DNA from: Chryseobacterium sp. JUb7
GTDB lineage: Bacteria > Bacteroidota > Bacteroidia > Flavobacteriales > Weeksellaceae
DNA length: 64,000 nucleotides
Assembly (NCBI RefSeq): GCF_024806495.1
Contig: NZ_JANUFF010000003.1
Span: 372,001 to 436,000, forward strand
Direction of reading: 5' to 3'
The notes beneath the pieces were generated by a model. That model was not told the origin of the DNA, made no database searches, and saw only the letters and a program-made list of their open reading frames with translations. Positions 9,066-16,832 of this stretch are shown piece by piece. The translations under genes were made by a program, and so were the position numbers. Position 1 is the first letter of the stretch. Each line of letters opens with the position of its first letter.

Positions 9066-9099
9066 TTGTAAGCTATTTAGAAATTTATTCTTATATTTG
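9066..9099 (+). promoter_or_regulatory. Promoter of rplU-rpmA
   Basis: TATATTTG (9092-9099) is a perfect TAnnTTTG -7 box, with TTG at 9066-9068 (spacing 23). The predicted leader to the ATG at 9130 is about 25 bases. Confidence 0.75.
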
Positions 9100-9129
9100 C
9101 ACCTCGAAATAACTAAAAATTTATAAACA

Positions 9130-9705
9130 ATGTTTGCAATTGTAGAAATAGCAGGGCTTCAATATAAAGTTGAGCAAGACCAGAAGTTGTTTGTAAACCG
9201 TTTAAAAGGAGATAAAGGAGGAAAAGTATCTTTTGATAAAGTACTTCTTACTGTAAACGGAGCAATCACTGTAGGCGCCCCAGCTGTAAACGGAATCACT
9301 GTAGAAGCAGAGATCCTAGACCACGTAAAAGCTGATAAAGTAATCGTTTTCAAAAAGAAAAGAAGAAAAGGTTACAAAGTAAAAAATGGTCACAGACAAT
9401 CTTTAACTCAAATTCAGATCACTGGTATCACAGGTTTTGAAGGAGCACCAAAGAAAGCTGCTAAAAAAGAAACTGCTAAAGCAGAAGTTCTTTCTGACAA
9501 CGCAACTGTTAACTTCAGCGAAGATCACGAGTTGAACTATCACTTGAAGAAAAACGGATTGTCTCAGTCTAAAGAAAACAGAGATGCTTTAATTCTTTTA
9601 GGAAAAGCAGTTAAAGTTGAACTAGAAAAAACTGTTCTTACTCACGAAGAAGTAGATGCTGCTATCGTTAAGAACATTGACACTTTCAAAGCATTAAACA
9701 AATAA
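9130..9705 (+). CDS. rplU: 50S ribosomal protein L21 with C-terminal extension
   Basis: 191 aa. Residues 1 to about 103 are normal L21 (FAIVEIAGLQYKVEQDQ at the start, KKRRKGYKVKNGHRQ and ITGI at the end), which binds 23S rRNA domain regions in the large subunit. The remaining 88 or so residues are an Ala/Lys-rich linker (APKKAAKKETAKAE) and a helical domain (NYHLKKNGL through EEVDAAIVKN) absent from textbook L21. Similar tails occur in other flavobacterial L21 proteins as far as I recall, so this is likely a lineage trait and not a fusion error. It is followed 18 bases later by rpmA. Confidence 0.96.
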   Translation: MFAIVEIAGLQYKVEQDQKLFVNRLKGDKGGKVSFDKVLLTVNGAITVGAPAVNGITVEAEILDHVKADKVIVFKKKRRKGYKVKNGHRQSLTQIQITGITGFEGAPKKAAKKETAKAEVLSDNATVNFSEDHELNYHLKKNGLSQSKENRDALILLGKAVKVELEKTVLTHEEVDAAIVKNIDTFKALNK

Positions 9706-9723
9706 TAATAATCCACTAATAAA

Positions 9724-9981
9724 ATGGCACACAAGAAAGGGGTTGGTAGCTCCAAGAACGGTAGAGAATCTCACTCTAAAAGATTAGGTGTGAAGATTTT
9801 CGGAGGACAAGACGCTATTGCCGGAAATATTATTGTTAGACAAAGAGGTACTCAACACCACCCAGGTGCAAACGTGGGAATCGGTAAAGACCACACTTTG
9901 TTTGCTCTAGTAGACGGTAAAGTAGTTTTTAGAAAAAAAGCAAATAACAGATCTTTCGTATCTGTAGAAGCAAACGCATAA
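9724..9981 (+). CDS. rpmA: 50S ribosomal protein L27
   Basis: 85 aa, normal length. The N-terminus [21 protein letters not shown] is the L27 tail that reaches the peptidyl-transferase centre; the core [15 protein letters not shown] follows. There is no cleavable N-terminal extension of the Firmicutes type. It is the second gene of the rplU-rpmA operon and ends just before a strong terminator. Confidence 0.98.
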   Translation: MAHKKGVGSSKNGRESHSKRLGVKIFGGQDAIAGNIIVRQRGTQHHPGANVGIGKDHTLFALVDGKVVFRKKANNRSFVSVEANA

Positions 9982-10002
9982 TTAAGCGTTTTATAAAAAT
10001 TA

Positions 10003-10032
10003 AATCCTCGGCCCTGGCTGGGGATTTTTTTT
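10003..10032 (+). terminator. Terminator of rplU-rpmA
   Basis: A ten-pair stem (10003-10012 with 10017-10026, two G-T pairs, loop CCTG) is followed by eight T residues. It begins 22 bases after the rpmA stop. Confidence 0.9.
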
Positions 10033-10105
10033 GCGTTATGCTCTATTGTCGTTATGCTATTTTGTTTTTACTGGAAGCTTTTTCCTGCTTTCGATACTCA
10101 CTATT

Positions 10106-10150
10106 TTTTATATTTCAGGCTGCGACATCGTCGCAGCCTGAAATATAAAA
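10106..10150. repeat. Perfect 21-bp inverted repeat in a 371-bp gene-free stretch
   Basis: 10106-10126 pairs without mismatch with 10130-10150, leaving the loop ATC. The core is CAGGCTGCGAC / GTCGCAGCCTG, much richer in GC than its surroundings. It lies between the rpmA terminator and the GG-leader peptide gene at 10353. It lacks a T run in either direction, so it is not a classical terminator; a REP-like palindrome or protein site is possible. The rest of 10033-10352 holds nothing else I can support. Confidence 0.85.
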
Positions 10151-10352
10151 TACACTTAAATATTCACCTTAATCGGGAATAGGGTTGTTGTTTTATTTCA
10201 ATATTTGTAGACACCGATGGGGTTGTATTTTTATAAGAGTTTGATTATTAATTAATCTATATTGCTTTTCAATATTTTTTGCCGCTTATGTAAAGAATAA
10301 TTTTCTTAAATTTCCAATGCTTAATCAAACATCAAACTAAAACTTAATCATT

Positions 10353-10538
10353 ATGAAAAATTTAAAGAAAATCAATCGTGAAGAATTGAAAAACGTAATG
10401 GGAGGAGCACTTCCTCCGAAAGAATGTCTGCCTTGCGAAATCTACTGTAGTATCCCTGAAGGAGAAAGGCCTTCTTGCTTTCAAATCAATATTGTGGCTC
10501 ACTGTAATAGCTGCAAAGATTATCCGTCAGAATCATAG
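10353..10538 (+). CDS. GG-leader bacteriocin-like small peptide
   Basis: 61 aa. The leader MKNLKKINREELKNVMGG ends in a double glycine, the cleavage signal for peptidase-containing ABC exporters (C39 type). The mature part (about 43 aa) is rich in Cys (six: CLPCEIYC, C, C, C) and Pro. A second gene with the same leader but an unrelated core is at 54558. NCBI-type annotation calls such chryseobacterial peptides 'bacteriocin-like'; antimicrobial activity is not shown. No transporter, maturation enzyme or immunity gene is adjacent, so processing would have to act from elsewhere in the genome. It has its own terminator and no clear promoter box. Confidence 0.8.
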   Translation: MKNLKKINREELKNVMGGALPPKECLPCEIYCSIPEGERPSCFQINIVAHCNSCKDYPSES

Positions 10539-10546
10539 TAAAATAA

Positions 10547-10586
10547 AAATCTCCTTTATCATAACAATAAAGGAGATTTGTTTTTT
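10547..10586. terminator. Bidirectional terminator
   Basis: A 13-bp perfect stem (10547-10559 with 10567-10579) and 7-base loop, followed by GTTTTTT. It lies between the convergent GG-peptide and DUF5686 genes, overlaps the DUF5686 stop by two bases, and can serve both. Confidence 0.88.
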
Positions 10587-13125
10587 AAAACCCAACCTGG
10601 AATCCTGCTTTGACTCCGAAGGTTGAAATGTCGGGCCTGTCAAGATAATTTCCTCGCCAGTTGAAATCTACCCTGAAGATTCTAAGGTTTCCGAAGCCTA
10701 TATTTTCGATTCCTACACCATATTCGTAATAAACATGTTCGCTGGGAGCAGAATATTTGAATCCTTCTACATTAATTGCTTTTGAAGCGTCGCTTAATGT
10801 TCCGTAAGCGGCTCTTAGGAATGCTATTTCTCTTAATTTTAGTTTTTTAATCAAAGGGATGTATGATAATATTTTCCCGTTAAAATGATGTTCTAAATGA
10901 AGTGTTGTATAGGTGTCTGCCACAAATTCATAATAATTAAGCTGGGCAAAGGTATTTTGCGCTAAACTGTAAGACTGGTTACCCGGAATCACATTCTGTA
11001 AAGCCAAAGGAACGGTGTCGAAGTTTTTTCCTGCTTCAAAATTGATAAGGGTTTTTCCCCAGCTTCCGATCAGCACGGGCTTATAAAACATGAACTGTAG
11101 TTTATTATAATTAAAATCTGATCCAAATATACCTTCAATACCTCTCGTATACTTTAAAACAATCGTTGGGGCTAATGTTCCGTGTTCGTATCTGTCGATA
11201 CCGGTTTGTGAGAATTTCGCCCCGGGTCTAGCGATTAAACTCAATGTAAAATGAGAGTCATTGGTTGTTTTTCTTAAATCTCCGTTTTTATAATACATTA
11301 AATTAAATCCGTCAGGATTCGCAGATTTAATACTTTGCATTGTGCCGTCTAATCTGATCTGGAAGTTTTTCCATGGTTCAATGGATGTGAAAACATTGGT
11401 TTGATTAACAGAGCTTAATGATGCATTTTCTCCTCTTGCAAAAAGTGTTGAAGAAGCAAATGTACGGGCCATAATTCCGTCATCATTGGTCAGCTGAACT
11501 CCCAATTGCAAAACATCTCTTCTTGTTCCGGCACCTACAGTAAATCTGTTGACTCTGTTAAACATGAATCGTGCTTCAGCACCATATTTTAATTGTTGAT
11601 CTTTAAATCCATAAGCAGTATAAAACTGAACTCTCCAGGGGTCGTTTCTTGTGAAATAAGTTCGTGCACCCAATCGTATTCTGTCACCTTCCACTTCATT
11701 CTTTCCGTAAATAGAGAATATCGGACCCAGATCAATGCCTTTTACAACATTGTAATATCCGGAACCCAGCGTTTCGTATAATTTTACCAATCGGTTGAAC
11801 TTAGGGGTCTGCTGTAGCTTATCAAGCATATCATAGACTCCCTGTTCGGTTTTTGATAGAGAGTCGGGCCTTGCTTTTACCCAGAATGTGTCGTCTTTAT
11901 CCACAAATTTATCATCATATTCTTCTTCCTGTCTTTTGAAAATTTTGTCTTCTAAAGGTTTATTGAATTGATAGTCAGAATAGTCAACGGATCTTCGTGC
12001 GATGATGCTTTTTGCTGTTTTCTTTTTCGAAAACGGCGTCATTTCAATCTCAGTGGCAAATTTTCTCGGAAGAAATGTGCTCTCATCAGGATTGTCGTAT
12101 TCTAATTCGGTTGAAATTCCATTGATGAAATTAACATTAATTTTCTGTGTGGATTTTAGAGTAGCTCCAAGAACCGCATAAGTATCCGTGTCGATGTAAA
12201 GGTAGCCCTGAAATGCTAATACTTCTGTTCTTTTAGGCTGATAGCGAATTTTATAGGCGTTTTCTCCTCTTACCGAAACGGTGTCAATTAGATTATAATC
12301 ATAGGTGCTGAACCCGGTATTGCCTACGGGACTTGGAAAACCAATATCAAAATAATTTAATGTGTTATCATAAATGTTAATATCACGATAAAGGTTTTTT
12401 GCCGTTAACGTAATAATCTGATTATCCTGAAATCCGGAGGTTTTTTGAGCTGTTAAAAGTCTTTTTGTTTTTTTATTCGGTCTGTTTTCTCCGTAGTTTT
12501 CGTAAATGGCTTCATTTAAAAAAATAGGCAGTGCCATTTTTCCGTTGGCTGTGGAGTCGGCGTAATCAAATATAAAGTCGAGCTTGTTGAATATCTTTTT
12601 TTTCATGAATGTGCTGTCAAGATTATTGGCATCAAACTGAATTTTTTCGTATTCTTTGTAAGTGTAGGTATCGAACTTGTCTAGACCATTGTTTCTTTTT
12701 CTCTTCCAGACCTCCTGCATAATGGCATAGGCGGGATTTTCTTTTTTGTTCTTATATTTTGGCTTTTCGTTATGGATGACTACCTCTTTGATTTCGTTTG
12801 TTTTCTCCTGGGTAAGATCTACCATAAGGTTACCTGTATTTTCAGGGGTAATATCAATGGTTTCGGAAGTATATGTTTTTTTTACAAATTTTAGTTTTGT
12901 AATAATACTGTCAGACTGAACAGAAAAAGTTCCTGTAGTAGTTGTTAAAACAGGCTTTTCGTTATCATTTACAAATATTGCGACCCCACTGATCTCTTTG
13001 TTTGTTTTTGCGTCAGTAATTTTACCGTTTACTGTATTTTGGGCGTAAATAATATTTGTAAAAAATAATAGAAAAAATAGAGGGTAATATTTAGAGTTGT
13101 TAATTAACATTTGTAGTTTCTTCAA
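10585..13125 (-). CDS. DUF5686 / carboxypeptidase-regulatory-like outer-membrane protein
   Basis: 846 aa. It has a signal peptide (to about 29, IIYAQ), then a CarboxypepD_reg-like beta domain (NTVNGKITDAKTNKEISGVAIFV), then the DUF5686 region (PAYAIMQEVWKRKRNN onwards) and a C-terminal beta-barrel-like half ending VKAGFQVGF. These proteins occur across Bacteroidota as outer-membrane proteins of unknown role; the N-terminal domain is shared with SusC-type receptors but there is no TonB plug. It is a single gene. Confidence 0.85.
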   Translation of the reverse strand: MKKLQMLINNSKYYPLFFLLFFTNIIYAQNTVNGKITDAKTNKEISGVAIFVNDNEKPVLTTTTGTFSVQSDSIITKLKFVKKTYTSETIDITPENTGNLMVDLTQEKTNEIKEVVIHNEKPKYKNKKENPAYAIMQEVWKRKRNNGLDKFDTYTYKEYEKIQFDANNLDSTFMKKKIFNKLDFIFDYADSTANGKMALPIFLNEAIYENYGENRPNKKTKRLLTAQKTSGFQDNQIITLTAKNLYRDINIYDNTLNYFDIGFPSPVGNTGFSTYDYNLIDTVSVRGENAYKIRYQPKRTEVLAFQGYLYIDTDTYAVLGATLKSTQKINVNFINGISTELEYDNPDESTFLPRKFATEIEMTPFSKKKTAKSIIARRSVDYSDYQFNKPLEDKIFKRQEEEYDDKFVDKDDTFWVKARPDSLSKTEQGVYDMLDKLQQTPKFNRLVKLYETLGSGYYNVVKGIDLGPIFSIYGKNEVEGDRIRLGARTYFTRNDPWRVQFYTAYGFKDQQLKYGAEARFMFNRVNRFTVGAGTRRDVLQLGVQLTNDDGIMARTFASSTLFARGENASLSSVNQTNVFTSIEPWKNFQIRLDGTMQSIKSANPDGFNLMYYKNGDLRKTTNDSHFTLSLIARPGAKFSQTGIDRYEHGTLAPTIVLKYTRGIEGIFGSDFNYNKLQFMFYKPVLIGSWGKTLINFEAGKNFDTVPLALQNVIPGNQSYSLAQNTFAQLNYYEFVADTYTTLHLEHHFNGKILSYIPLIKKLKLREIAFLRAAYGTLSDASKAINVEGFKYSAPSEHVYYEYGVGIENIGFGNLRIFRVDFNWRGNYLDRPDISTFGVKAGFQVGF

Positions 13126-13213
13126 GCTATTAGCATAAACAAAAAGTATGCACTTTTATTGTCAAAATTTAAATTTATTTAAACTTAAGTACAAAACTGC
13201 AAATGTAATGAAA

Positions 13214-13238
13214 TAACACCATCAAAATGACGGTGTTA
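13214..13238 (-). terminator. Hairpin downstream of the repeat-rich surface protein
   Basis: TAACACC (13214-13220) and TCA (13222-13224) pair with TGA (13228-13230) and GGTGTTA (13232-13238), with one internal mismatch and a 3-base loop. It follows the minus-strand stop by about 40 bases. The T run is weak. Confidence 0.6.
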
Positions 13239-13278
13239 TATATAAATATTTCATAAAATAATGATATTTTCTAAATAA

Positions 13279-15192
13279 TTATTTCTGAAGTTCTGCAAAA
13301 ATGTATCCTTGTGCTCCTGCTCCGGGTAAGCTGTCTCCGTCTGCAACATGAATATTGATTCGGTAAAACGTTTTATCCGTATAAGAAAAGTAATTAAACT
13401 GAGCGTGACCGTCCTGTACGCAGTTGACAGGAATGTTGGCAATATCAGCGAAGGCGGTCGTGATTGTGAGTGGGGCTGTAGGTATTAAAACATTGCTGGC
13501 CGCAGCTTGGGACGAAGTGCTTGTAGCATGCATGATCCCGATATTGTTTGCTCCTGTTGTTGATCTTATTTGTACAAATGTATTGGTGCTTGTGCAGGTT
13601 GTTGTATTGTATCTTAGCTGAATTCCGCCTATTGTTACCAAGGAATTTGTACCGGAATTTGTGTCTACATTAAAAGATTTAAAACTTGTAGTGAGAGAAC
13701 TCTGTACTACCACATTTCCGCTGGCATCGATTCCTAAAGGAGATGTATTGGAGGTTGGGGGAGTTGTGCTGTTGATGTTGGTGAATTTTAAACCTGAAGC
13801 ATTAGCGGTACCGGATGCTATTTCTAGCCTGGCTCCCGGTGCCGAAGTTCCGATGCCGACGTATCCGGTATCTGGTTTTATTCTTAAACGTTCAAACAGA
13901 CTTCCTCCTGTAGAGTTGCCGACATAAAAATCTTCTTCAGACCCGTTAGTCGCTGTGGCGCCGGTTCTGATTGATCCTATTTGCCAGTTTGCGCCACCTG
14001 AAGTAGGTCCACTGTTTGTGAAACCTAAGAGAGAGTAGTTTCCTGTGGCTAGTGCTGAAGTATTTCTTAGAGCTATAATTGCGTATTGATTTGTTCCTGC
14101 GGTGGCATCAAAAAGATTATAGCGATTGGAGTTATTGGCATTGGCGACTACGTGTAGTCTTGTAGTGGGTGTAGCGGTTCCGATGCCGATATTTGCGGTA
14201 AGATTACCGATATCACTGCTTAAATTACTACCAAAAATAGCATTTCCGATATTCATCTGATTGTTGGCTGTAGAAGTCAAAAAAGCAGAATTAGATCCAA
14301 TTAAAATATTTCTGCTTCCTGAGATAAGTGCGGTACCTCCTGTTCCAGATCCTGGGTTTCCTGTATTGTCCCCAATGGCGGTGTTAGCTGTACCTGTGGT
14401 AAGGGTTCCCAATGCGTCCGTACCCACTGCTACATTAAAGCCGGCTGTTCCTGTGAGAGCATCAAGAGAATTGTATCCAATAGCTACGTTATCGCTTCCA
14501 TTGCTGGCTTTCAGAGTTCCGCTTCCAATAGCGGTTGTTCTTCCTCCTGTCGTATTGTTCTGTAATGATTGATAACCAAATGCAGCGTTTTGTGTACCGG
14601 TTGTGTTTGCTGTAAGTGATTGGTATCCAAATGCGGAATTGGCAATACTTCCTGCAGTGGAAGCTGCTAAGGCACCAGAGCCAAAAGCAGAGCTTAGTGC
14701 TGTTGCTGATGTGGATGGTAAAGAACCGGATCCAAAAGAAGTATTTATTGGACCTAGAACCCCGGAATCAACGTTATTTCTTTTGAAAACAAGATTTTGA
14801 TTGTCTGTTGTTCCTATAAAATTGACAGCGGCATTGGTTCCTGTATTACCTTCAGTTCGCCAGTCGTTATTGTTGGGTGTAGTAACGATAGCGGTCCATT
14901 TTGAGCCGTCAAAATAATAAAAACCTGTTGATGTTACATTTTCTGTTGTTCCCGCAGCTGTTCCTGTGGATATATCATTTATATACACTAGTGTGGAAAT
15001 CGGTGTTCCGGTCATAATTTGAGCTCTTGCCCGGTCGACTCTTGGGATGGTGATTCCGTCTACGGTAGTTTCTGTGCCGGTGGAATGCTTTGCGGTGATG
15101 TCTAAAGTAGAGGTGGGTGTTGGTGTGTTAATTCCTGTTTGAGCAGATAATGCTAAGGGAAGTAAACCAGAAAGTAAAAAAATCTTTTTCAT
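13279..15192 (-). CDS. Secreted repeat protein with YadA-like head repeats
   Basis: 637 aa. Signal peptide MKKIFLLSGLLPLALSAQ. Residues of about 160-330 contain head-type repeats of the form xAFGYQSLxxNTTGxxN and xAIGxxSLxALT, as in trimeric autotransporter heads and many flavobacterial fibre proteins; GIGTATPTTRLHV and GIGTSAPGARLEI are stalk-like units. The end (YIFAELQK) is neither a YadA anchor nor a recognisable T9SS domain, so the route of attachment is unclear. The neighbouring 15803 gene starts with related GISTSNPKAVLHI units. Likely surface adhesin or fibre; the partner is unknown. Sequence bias from the repeats opens long but meaningless frames on the opposite strand. Confidence 0.75.
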   Translation of the reverse strand: MKKIFLLSGLLPLALSAQTGINTPTPTSTLDITAKHSTGTETTVDGITIPRVDRARAQIMTGTPISTLVYINDISTGTAAGTTENVTSTGFYYFDGSKWTAIVTTPNNNDWRTEGNTGTNAAVNFIGTTDNQNLVFKRNNVDSGVLGPINTSFGSGSLPSTSATALSSAFGSGALAASTAGSIANSAFGYQSLTANTTGTQNAAFGYQSLQNNTTGGRTTAIGSGTLKASNGSDNVAIGYNSLDALTGTAGFNVAVGTDALGTLTTGTANTAIGDNTGNPGSGTGGTALISGSRNILIGSNSAFLTSTANNQMNIGNAIFGSNLSSDIGNLTANIGIGTATPTTRLHVVANANNSNRYNLFDATAGTNQYAIIALRNTSALATGNYSLLGFTNSGPTSGGANWQIGSIRTGATATNGSEEDFYVGNSTGGSLFERLRIKPDTGYVGIGTSAPGARLEIASGTANASGLKFTNINSTTPPTSNTSPLGIDASGNVVVQSSLTTSFKSFNVDTNSGTNSLVTIGGIQLRYNTTTCTSTNTFVQIRSTTGANNIGIMHATSTSSQAAASNVLIPTAPLTITTAFADIANIPVNCVQDGHAQFNYFSYTDKTFYRINIHVADGDSLPGAGAQGYIFAELQK

Positions 15193-15336
15193 ATTAAAAA
15201 TTTAAGAATAATTCCTAAATTTATGAAATAATTATGCAGAGTCAATGTTATTTTGTTGTAAAATAGATTGAATATGAATTAAATACGAAAAATTTTACGA
15301 AAAATTAAAAAGAATTACTTTGTAACAAGACCGCAT

Positions 15337-15369
15337 AAAAAAAGACCTACATTTCTGTAAGTCTTTTTT
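15337..15369 (-). terminator. Terminator of the first tRNA-Asn
   Basis: A GACxTACA / TGTAaGTC stem within A and T runs directly follows the tRNA 3' end on the minus strand. A near copy follows the second tRNA-Asn (16644-16675). Confidence 0.85.
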
Positions 15370-15371
15370 GG

Positions 15372-15445
15372 CTCCTCCTGCTGGGCTCGAACCAGCGACC
15401 CTCTGATTAACAGTCAGATGCTCTAACCAACTGAGCTAAGGAGGA
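15372..15445 (-). tRNA. tRNA-Asn (anticodon GTT)
   Basis: A 74-nt cloverleaf on the minus strand: acceptor TCCTCCT/AGGAGGA, D arm GCTC/GAGC, anticodon stem TCTGA/TCAGA with loop CTGTTAA, T arm GCTGG/CCAGC with TTCGAGC, and discriminator G. A CCA end is encoded (15371-15369). The mature region is identical to the copy at 16678. Confidence 0.97.
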
Positions 15446-15467
15446 ATGTCCTTCTTTTAAGGTGATG

Positions 15468-15498
15468 CAAATATAATATGAATATTAATAACAAGCAA
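15468..15498 (-). promoter_or_regulatory. Promoter of the first tRNA-Asn
   Basis: Minus strand: -7 box TATATTTG (15468-15475) and TTG (15496-15498), spacing 20. It gives a 5' leader of about 20 bases before the tRNA. Confidence 0.7.
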
Positions 15499-15681
15499 GT
15501 TTTGTGAGTGATTATCGGCATTTTTTGATTAAAAAGATTGAATTTCAGCGAGAAAATTTTTGTTTTTTTTCTGAGTTTAATTTAGAAACTCAAATTTTAA
15601 AAAAAATTAGAGCCTAAAATCTTGAATTTATTCTCCTTTTTTTAAGCTGATTATTTAAATTTTCCTGAATTTCTTTTTATG

Positions 15682-15768
15682 TATATTTGATATGGGTAAA
15701 AAAAGGATGATATCATGATGTTTTAGTTAATTATTATTTAAGCCCACTTGTTTTTCAGATGGGTTTTT
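15682..15768 (+). promoter_or_regulatory. Promoter box and leader hairpin of the 15803 gene
   Basis: TATATTTG at 15682-15689 fits the -7 box; no good -33 TTG is seen. The predicted leader of about 107 bases contains a terminator-like hairpin: left arm 15740-15750 (AAGCCCACTTG) and right arm 15756-15766, with one mismatch, running into TTTTT (to 15768). A hairpin with a T run between promoter and start codon could attenuate transcription. Alternatively it ends a short transcript and the gene uses a promoter I cannot see in the AT-rich 35 bases after it. Confidence 0.45.
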
Positions 15769-15802
15769 AAAATTAAAAAATAATAACCTAATTATAAATA
15801 AA

Positions 15803-16639
15803 ATGAAAAGCAAATTACTTATGTGCGCGGTTTTCGCGATCAATCTTTCAATGAATGCTCAGCTTGGAATTAGTACAAGCAATCCTAAGGCAGTTCTTCA
15901 TATAGATGGAGGTAAGAATAATGAAATAACAGGAAATGTGAGTGCTGCCAATCAGGTAGATGACGTGGTTGTGGATTCAAACGGCTTTGTAGGTATAGGA
16001 AACAATACTCCTGCTGTAAGTTTGGATATTAAAACTCAGGGAACTCAAGTTGCTCCTATTTCTGGAATTAAAGTTCAGGATGGTGCACAAAATGAAAATT
16101 ACGTAATGACTTCTGATGCTAGTGGAAATGGCTTATGGAAACCAGTGGCATTAACATTGACAAGAGGAGTGAACGGAGCAGGTATAAATTTTCCTTGGGT
16201 ACAGACCGGATTATTTACTTATACCGGGACGTATATAGATTTGACCCCCGGAAAATGGCTTGTGACTATTATTCAGCTTATTGCTCCGATTGGAACTGCT
16301 CTTACGGCTAATGACTGGATGTGGTTGAGAAGTTCATTTTCTGATGATGTGGGTCTTGCTGTTGGAGGGAATGGTACTATATCAACGGATATTTCTTCAG
16401 GACCTGGTCCTAGACTAATGAGTGCTTTGATTCAGGGGCCAACAAGTATGGTAGGAGCGAATTCCAGATATAGCATGACGACAGGCTATATTTATCTTAA
16501 TAATACGTCTGGATCGACCAGGAGGTATAAATATATTGTAGGAAATACTTTGGTTGCGGGAACAACAACCGGAACAACAATTAATTCATATGGAGGAGGT
16601 TGGTCAGAAAATCTCATTTATGCTGTACCAACTAATTAA
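15803..16639 (+). CDS. Secreted protein of unknown function between two tRNA-Asn genes
   Basis: 278 aa. Signal peptide MKSKLLMCAVFAINLSMNAQ. Two stalk-like units (LGISTSNPKAVLHIDGG, about 20-37, and GFVGIGNNTPAVSLDIKTQ, about 57-75) resemble the fibre protein encoded divergently at 13279. The C-terminal half (about 125-278) is a beta-rich globular domain I do not recognise (LTPGKWLVTIIQLIAP, RYKYIVGNTLVAG). There is no T9SS domain. It is bracketed by two identical tRNA-Asn genes transcribed the other way, which suggests it arrived with a duplication of the tRNA module. A tip or cell-surface binding domain is a reasonable guess only. Confidence 0.75.
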   Translation: MKSKLLMCAVFAINLSMNAQLGISTSNPKAVLHIDGGKNNEITGNVSAANQVDDVVVDSNGFVGIGNNTPAVSLDIKTQGTQVAPISGIKVQDGAQNENYVMTSDASGNGLWKPVALTLTRGVNGAGINFPWVQTGLFTYTGTYIDLTPGKWLVTIIQLIAPIGTALTANDWMWLRSSFSDDVGLAVGGNGTISTDISSGPGPRLMSALIQGPTSMVGANSRYSMTTGYIYLNNTSGSTRRYKYIVGNTLVAGTTTGTTINSYGGGWSENLIYAVPTN

Positions 16640-16643
16640 AAAT

Positions 16644-16675
16644 AAAAAAGACTTACAAAATGTAAGTCTTTTTTT
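16644..16675. terminator. Terminator of the 15803 gene and of the second tRNA-Asn
   Basis: GACTTACA (16650-16657) pairs with TGTAAGTC (16661-16668), flanked by A and T runs. It works in both directions, serving the + strand gene ending at 16639 and the minus-strand tRNA. Confidence 0.9.
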
Positions 16676-16677
16676 GG

Positions 16678-16751
16678 CTCCTCCTGCTGGGCTCGAACCA
16701 GCGACCCTCTGATTAACAGTCAGATGCTCTAACCAACTGAGCTAAGGAGGA
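16678..16751 (-). tRNA. tRNA-Asn (anticodon GTT), second copy
   Basis: Identical over all 74 nt to the gene at 15372-15445, with the same encoded CCA, the same type of 3' terminator, and a 5' flank that begins with the same AATGTCCTT sequence and holds a matching promoter. The copies lie 1306 bp apart. Confidence 0.97.
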
Positions 16752-16773
16752 ATGTCCTTTGTTTTAAGTGGTG

Positions 16774-16804
16774 CAAATATAGGACGAATATTTATACCCT
16801 ACAA
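16774..16804 (-). promoter_or_regulatory. Promoter of the second tRNA-Asn
   Basis: Minus strand: -7 box TATATTTG (16774-16781) and TTG (16802-16804), spacing 20, the same layout as in the first copy. Confidence 0.7.
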
Positions 16805-16832
16805 ATATTTTTATTAAAAAATTTAAAAAAAA

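Noticed and set aside
10038..10148. 37-codon open frame between rpmA and the GG-leader peptide
   Set aside because: It runs through the 21-bp palindrome, has no promoter, and its translation shows no recognisable features.
13424..14800. Several open frames of 65-103 codons on the + strand opposite the repeat-rich surface protein
   Set aside because: They are by-products of the repeated Thr/Gly/Ala codons of the real minus-strand gene; they have no start context, no recognisable domains, and valine/proline-rich low-complexity translations.
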